The notes under the pieces are model-generated. The model was given only the letters and a program-made list of their open reading frames with translations, had not been told where the DNA came from and ran no database searches. The position numbers were made by a program, and so were the translations under genes. Positions 6,626 through 9,144 of a stretch of 9,144 nt of DNA are shown one piece after another; within the stretch, counting starts at the first letter, position 1, and the number at the start of each line of letters is the position of its first letter. The stretch is taken from positions 1 to 9,144 of the forward strand of contig CAZVCJ010000161.1 in the NCBI GenBank assembly GCA_964625745.1. Direction: 5' to 3'. This DNA comes from CAZVCJ01 sp964625745. GTDB taxonomy: Bacteria > Chloroflexota > Anaerolineae > VGOG01.

Positions 6626-6636
6626 GGATAGTCAAA
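6626..6636. repeat. Right copy of 11-bp direct repeat (putative target duplication)
   Basis: Exact second copy of GGATAGTCAAA. Its last three bases (AAA) form the start of the AAAGGA ribosome site of the next gene. Confidence 0.75.
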
Positions 6637-6639
6637 GGA
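6634..6639 (+). promoter_or_regulatory. Ribosome binding site of PHP-AlbA_2 gene
   Basis: AAAGGA is 7 nt before ATG 6647. It decides for ATG 6647 over the in-frame TTG at 6641, which would leave only 1 nt after this site. Confidence 0.7.
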
Positions 6640-6646
6640 TTTGAAT

Positions 6647-8395
6647 ATGCCAAATAACAAAAGAAGTAAGGAAGAGAAATCGCAGTGGGGGCGGATGGAT
6701 GTCCATATCCACACCCCCGCCTCTGCTGACTTCCAGCAGTCGGGCGTTTCTTATTTGGATGTCCTGCAGGAGGCTGAGAGGAAGGGCCTGGAAATCATAG
6801 CCTTCACTGATCACAACACCGTGGCCGGCTACGCGAGGATGCTGGAGGAGATCGAGGAATTGGAGATGCTGGAGCGCCTGGAGCGCCTCCGCCCTCAGGA
6901 GAAAGAGAGGCTTCAGGAGTATCGTCGCCTGCGGGAGAAGATGTTGGTGCTGCCCGGCTTCGAGTTGACGGCGACCCTGGGTTTTCACATTTTAGGCATC
7001 TTCTCAGAGGAGACCACCGTCCGCGAGCTGGAGCACATTCTCCTGGACCTCAACGTTCCCGCCGACAAGCTGGACGAGGGGTCCACCGAGGTAGGAGCTA
7101 CAAGCGATGTGTTGACGGCCTACCGGGTGATTGATGAGGCAGGCGGCATCGTGATCGCAGCCCACGCCAACTCGACTCACGGCGTGGCCATGCGGGGCTA
7201 CGGCTTCGGCGGCCAGACCAAGATCGCCTACACCCAGGACGAGCACCTTCATGCCCTGGAGGTGACGGATCTGGAGAGCAAAGGGCGGCGCACTACCGCG
7301 GCCTTCTTCAGCGGCTCCAAGCCGGAATACCCTCGCCGCATGCGCTGCATCCAGGGATCCGACAACCACCGCCTGACCCGCGATCCCAAGGACAACAAAT
7401 CCTTGGGCATTGGCGACCGGGTCACTGAGGTGCTGCTGCCAGAGCTCAGTTTCGAGGCCCTGCGGCAGGTCTTCCTGGGCGACAATTTCACCCTCACCCG
7501 GCCCTATCGGCCTGAGCACGCTCCCTTCGATTACGTCCGAGCAGCGCGGGAGCAGGGAGCCAGCATCGTCCAGTCCTTCCACGAGAGGATGACCCGTCGT
7601 GGCGGCCGCCTATATGCCATCATCGCCGACGTGGTGGCCTTCGCCAACACCAACGGCGGCACCATTTACGTGGGCGTTAGCGCCAATCCCAAGACGCCGC
7701 CCACGAGCATTGACAATACCCACGATGCCATCGCCGCCCTCAGGACTGAGATCGAGCGCAAGATCACCCCGCCTCTGGAGGTGACCATTGACGTTCAACA
7801 GACCGAGGGCAAAGGGGTTTTGCGCCTGGCTGTGCCACGGGGCAACGATCCCCCCTATGCGATTGAGGGCAGCAAGATCTACGTCCGTCAGGAGACAGAG
7901 ACCAACCTGGCCGTGCGTGACGAGATCGTGCAGTTGGTGAGGCGGGCCCCTCGGCAAGCCTCAGGACAGGCCCTGCAGCCAGCGCCGCCCGCAGAGGAGG
8001 AAGCACCCATAGAAGAAGCCGCCGCGGTAGAGGAGGGGCCACCCGTCGTGGAGCCCCCCAAGACAGGGGTGGAGATCGCGACAACGGTGGAGCGGAAGGG
8101 CACCCTCTATCACACCATGAAGGATTTGCGCAACGGCAACGAGGTTCGTAACGTAAGCCGCTCCTCGGCCCGGCGGCTGTGGCAATACGCCATCACCCAG
8201 AAAGAGCAGCACCCCGTCCAGGTGGACCAGGTGAACTGGCATGGCGACATCGGCCTCTGGAAGAAGAAGCAGCGGGCGGGCAAGGTACGCTACGACTTTG
8301 TCCAGCGGGATGCCGAGGGCCAGTTGCACGTCTACTACGGCGTGACAGAGGAGGGCATCCACGGGCCGTGGAGGGAGTTTTTGGAGGGGGAGTAG
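6647..8395 (+). CDS. PHP domain - Schlafen AlbA_2 fusion protein with conserved C-terminal module
   Basis: 582-residue protein with three parts. (1) An N-terminal PHP metal-dependent phosphoesterase domain: DVHIHTP (His20, His22), FTDHNT (Asp55, His56), GFELT (Glu106), AAHAN (His173) and GSDNH (Asp239, His241); a charged helical insert (EEIEELEMLERLERLRPQ, about 66-97) interrupts it. All metal-ligand positions I can identify are kept, so phosphatase or nuclease chemistry is plausible. (2) A Schlafen-type AlbA_2 domain (about 315-433): AFANTNGGTIYVGV (331-344), PPLEVTIDV, AIEGSKIYVRQ; this family binds nucleic acid in many proteins. The usual E-F-K segment before it is not obvious. (3) An Ala/Pro/Glu-rich linker (about 434-477) and a C-terminal module (about 478-582), VERKGTLYHTMKDLRNGN through GVTEEGIHGPW, which I cannot name. 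The substrate is unknown. The MNT gene follows after 32 nt, suggesting an operon. Confidence 0.88.
   Translation: MPNNKRSKEEKSQWGRMDVHIHTPASADFQQSGVSYLDVLQEAERKGLEIIAFTDHNTVAGYARMLEEIEELEMLERLERLRPQEKERLQEYRRLREKMLVLPGFELTATLGFHILGIFSEETTVRELEHILLDLNVPADKLDEGSTEVGATSDVLTAYRVIDEAGGIVIAAHANSTHGVAMRGYGFGGQTKIAYTQDEHLHALEVTDLESKGRRTTAAFFSGSKPEYPRRMRCIQGSDNHRLTRDPKDNKSLGIGDRVTEVLLPELSFEALRQVFLGDNFTLTRPYRPEHAPFDYVRAAREQGASIVQSFHERMTRRGGRLYAIIADVVAFANTNGGTIYVGVSANPKTPPTSIDNTHDAIAALRTEIERKITPPLEVTIDVQQTEGKGVLRLAVPRGNDPPYAIEGSKIYVRQETETNLAVRDEIVQLVRRAPRQASGQALQPAPPAEEEAPIEEAAAVEEGPPVVEPPKTGVEIATTVERKGTLYHTMKDLRNGNEVRNVSRSSARRLWQYAITQKEQHPVQVDQVNWHGDIGLWKKKQRAGKVRYDFVQRDAEGQLHVYYGVTEEGIHGPWREFLEGE
8273..8372 (+). 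repeat. Duplicated segment, copy 1 (within PHP-AlbA_2 C-terminal module)
   Basis: This 100-bp stretch is repeated at 9045-9144 with four differences (positions 8286, 8287, 8311 and 8317), a 96% match. It encodes RAGKVRYDFVQRDAEG and onward to GIHGPW in the native protein. Confidence 0.95.
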
Positions 8396-8427
8396 GAAAA
8401 GCAGTCGAATTGCGTGAGGGCAACACT

Positions 8428-8802
8428 ATGTCCCAGAAGATAGCCAACCATGAGGTGCTAACCAGATACCGTGACGCTTTGCTGACCCGCTTTCCGGACC
8501 AACTGCAGCGATTGATCCTCTTTGGCTCCCAAGCTAGAGGAGACGCCACAGAGGGATCGGACATTGACGTATTGGTGGTGGTGAGCTGGGGAGAAGAACG
8601 TCTGCCCGGTGGTTTCTATGCCGCTCCCTTCAGTGACCCCCGCTGGCAGGCCATTGTTGATACGGCCAGTGACATCTCTCTGGAGCACGGAGTCTACATC
8701 TCGCCTCTGGTGATCAGCGAGCAACGGTTTCACGAATTGTCTCCGCTGCTCAAGCGAGCGAAGGAAGAGGGAATAGAGATATGGAGGAAAAGTCAGAGCT
8801 GA
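8428..8802 (+). CDS. MNT-type nucleotidyltransferase (putative antitoxin of a HEPN/MNT pair)
   Basis: 124-residue minimal nucleotidyltransferase of the DNA polymerase beta fold. The signature GSQARGDATEGSDIDVLV (33-50) gives the Gly33-Ser34 nucleotide-binding turn and metal ligands Asp45 and Asp47. A third acidic ligand is expected on a later strand (DTASDISLEHGVYISPLV); which residue serves is not clear. In characterised MNT/HEPN systems the MNT protein AMPylates and silences the HEPN toxin; that role is inferred here from gene pairing. The start at ATG 8428 is supported by GAGGG (8416-8420) 7 nt upstream. The reading frame is open further upstream, but that part is a shadow of the PHP gene. 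It overlaps the HEPN gene by 22 nt, the tight coupling usual for such pairs. Confidence 0.9.
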   Translation: MSQKIANHEVLTRYRDALLTRFPDQLQRLILFGSQARGDATEGSDIDVLVVVSWGEERLPGGFYAAPFSDPRWQAIVDTASDISLEHGVYISPLVISEQRFHELSPLLKRAKEEGIEIWRKSQS

Positions 8803-9144
8803 TCCAGGTCTGGCTGGCTCTAGCGGAAGAGAAGCTGGAAGTCGCCCATGAGTTGCTCGATCTGTCCCGCTTTGACGACGCCGTGTCCAAGGCTTACTAC
8901 GTGATGTTCTACTCGGCCAAAGCCGCGCTCCTGGCCGTTGACGTGGACTTGCGCCGCCACTCCGGTGTCGTGTCTCAGTTCGGTCAGCACTTCGTCAAGG
9001 GGGGCTACGCAGACAGGCGGTATAGTCGTATACTCGCAAAACGGCGGGCGGGCAAGGCGCGCTACGACTTTGTCCAGCGGGACGCCGAAGGCCAGTTGCA
9101 CGTCTACTACGGCGTGACAGAGGAGGGCATCCACGGGCCGTGGA
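8781..9144 (+). CDS. HEPN-domain protein, chimeric 3' end, partial at window end
   Basis: 121 residues are visible and there is no stop before the window ends. Residues 1-88 are a HEPN domain of the kind paired with MNT proteins (putative toxin or RNase partner): LALAEEKLEVAHELLDLSRFDDAVSKAYYVMFYSAKAALL, then RRHSGVVSQFGQHFVKGG and DRRYSRIL. The classical family continues with a helix of the form LxxAxxxRxxADYxx. Instead, from Arg89 the frame reads RAGKARYDFVQRDAEGQLHV through GIHGPW, which belongs to the C-terminal module of the upstream PHP-AlbA_2 protein and is 96% identical in DNA. The last HEPN helix is thus replaced in frame by a foreign module, or the join reflects recombination at a similar sequence (RxxKxxYDF). 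ATG 8781 is supported by GAGGG (8767-8771), 9 nt upstream. If the copy continues as in the PHP gene, a stop follows within about 10 codons beyond the window. Confidence 0.8.
   Translation, partial: MEEKSELIQVWLALAEEKLEVAHELLDLSRFDDAVSKAYYVMFYSAKAALLAVDVDLRRHSGVVSQFGQHFVKGGYADRRYSRILAKRRAGKARYDFVQRDAEGQLHVYYGVTEEGIHGPW
9045..9144 (+). repeat. Duplicated segment, copy 2 (fused to HEPN gene, at window end)
   Basis: Second copy of the 8273-8372 segment, offset by 772 bp. The four differences lie in its first 45 bases; the last 55 bases (9090-9144) are identical to 8318-8372. It is in the same orientation and in frame with the HEPN start. Confidence 0.95.

Noticed and set aside
7961..9134. Two - strand frames with nearly the same N-terminus (8362 leftward and 9134 leftward)
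   Set aside because: Their similarity comes only from the duplicated 100-bp + strand segment; both are antisense to real coding sequence.

Overview
This window is a bacterial chromosomal segment, GC-rich (roughly 60% by eye), with every recognisable gene on the + strand. Protein style, the mix of short dispersed palindromic repeats between genes, and a PHP/AlbA_2 protein of a type I associate with that group point to a Chloroflexota (Anaerolineae-like) genome. That assignment is inference from memory. Both window ends lie in repeated sequence, which fits a metagenomic contig broken at repeats.

Layout. 1-94: repeat-derived leader. 98-3231: a small heat-shock protein (Hsp20) followed by an ATP-dependent Lon protease, a cytosolic quality-control pair. 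3146-3715: an unrecognised protein whose start is unclear and which overlaps the Lon tail. 3716-4104: a decayed stretch holding a leftward sigma70-type promoter, a truncated gene fragment (3918-4037) and a hairpin repeat. 4105-6460: a long NfeD (ClpP-like membrane serine protease) followed by a stomatin/slipin SPFH protein, the classic membrane quality-control pair. 6461-6646: a MITE-like element bounded by inverted repeats and an apparent 11-bp target duplication. 6647-8395: a three-part protein with an N-terminal PHP phosphoesterase domain, a central Schlafen/AlbA_2 domain and a C-terminal module without a name. 8428-8802: a minimal nucleotidyltransferase (MNT). 8781-9144: a HEPN-domain protein, overlapping the MNT and running off the end.

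How the parts relate. Hsp20 holds unfolding proteins and Lon degrades damaged ones; NfeD and stomatin do a comparable job at the membrane. Removing the mobile element and one copy of the target duplication brings the stomatin stop and the PHP start to 15 nt apart, so NfeD, stomatin, PHP-AlbA_2, MNT and HEPN were probably one tight operon. The MNT/HEPN pair has the architecture of a toxin-antitoxin module.

Most notable. The last 100 bp of the window is a 96% identical copy of the segment encoding part of the PHP protein's C-terminal module, joined in frame to the HEPN coding region. The final 55 bp of the window is an exact copy, which looks like a de Bruijn k-mer boundary. Each of the three spacers in front of NfeD, stomatin and PHP holds a different palindromic repeat. 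The Lon coding sequence carries an in-frame tolerated octamer repeat and a repeat-like C-terminal tail.
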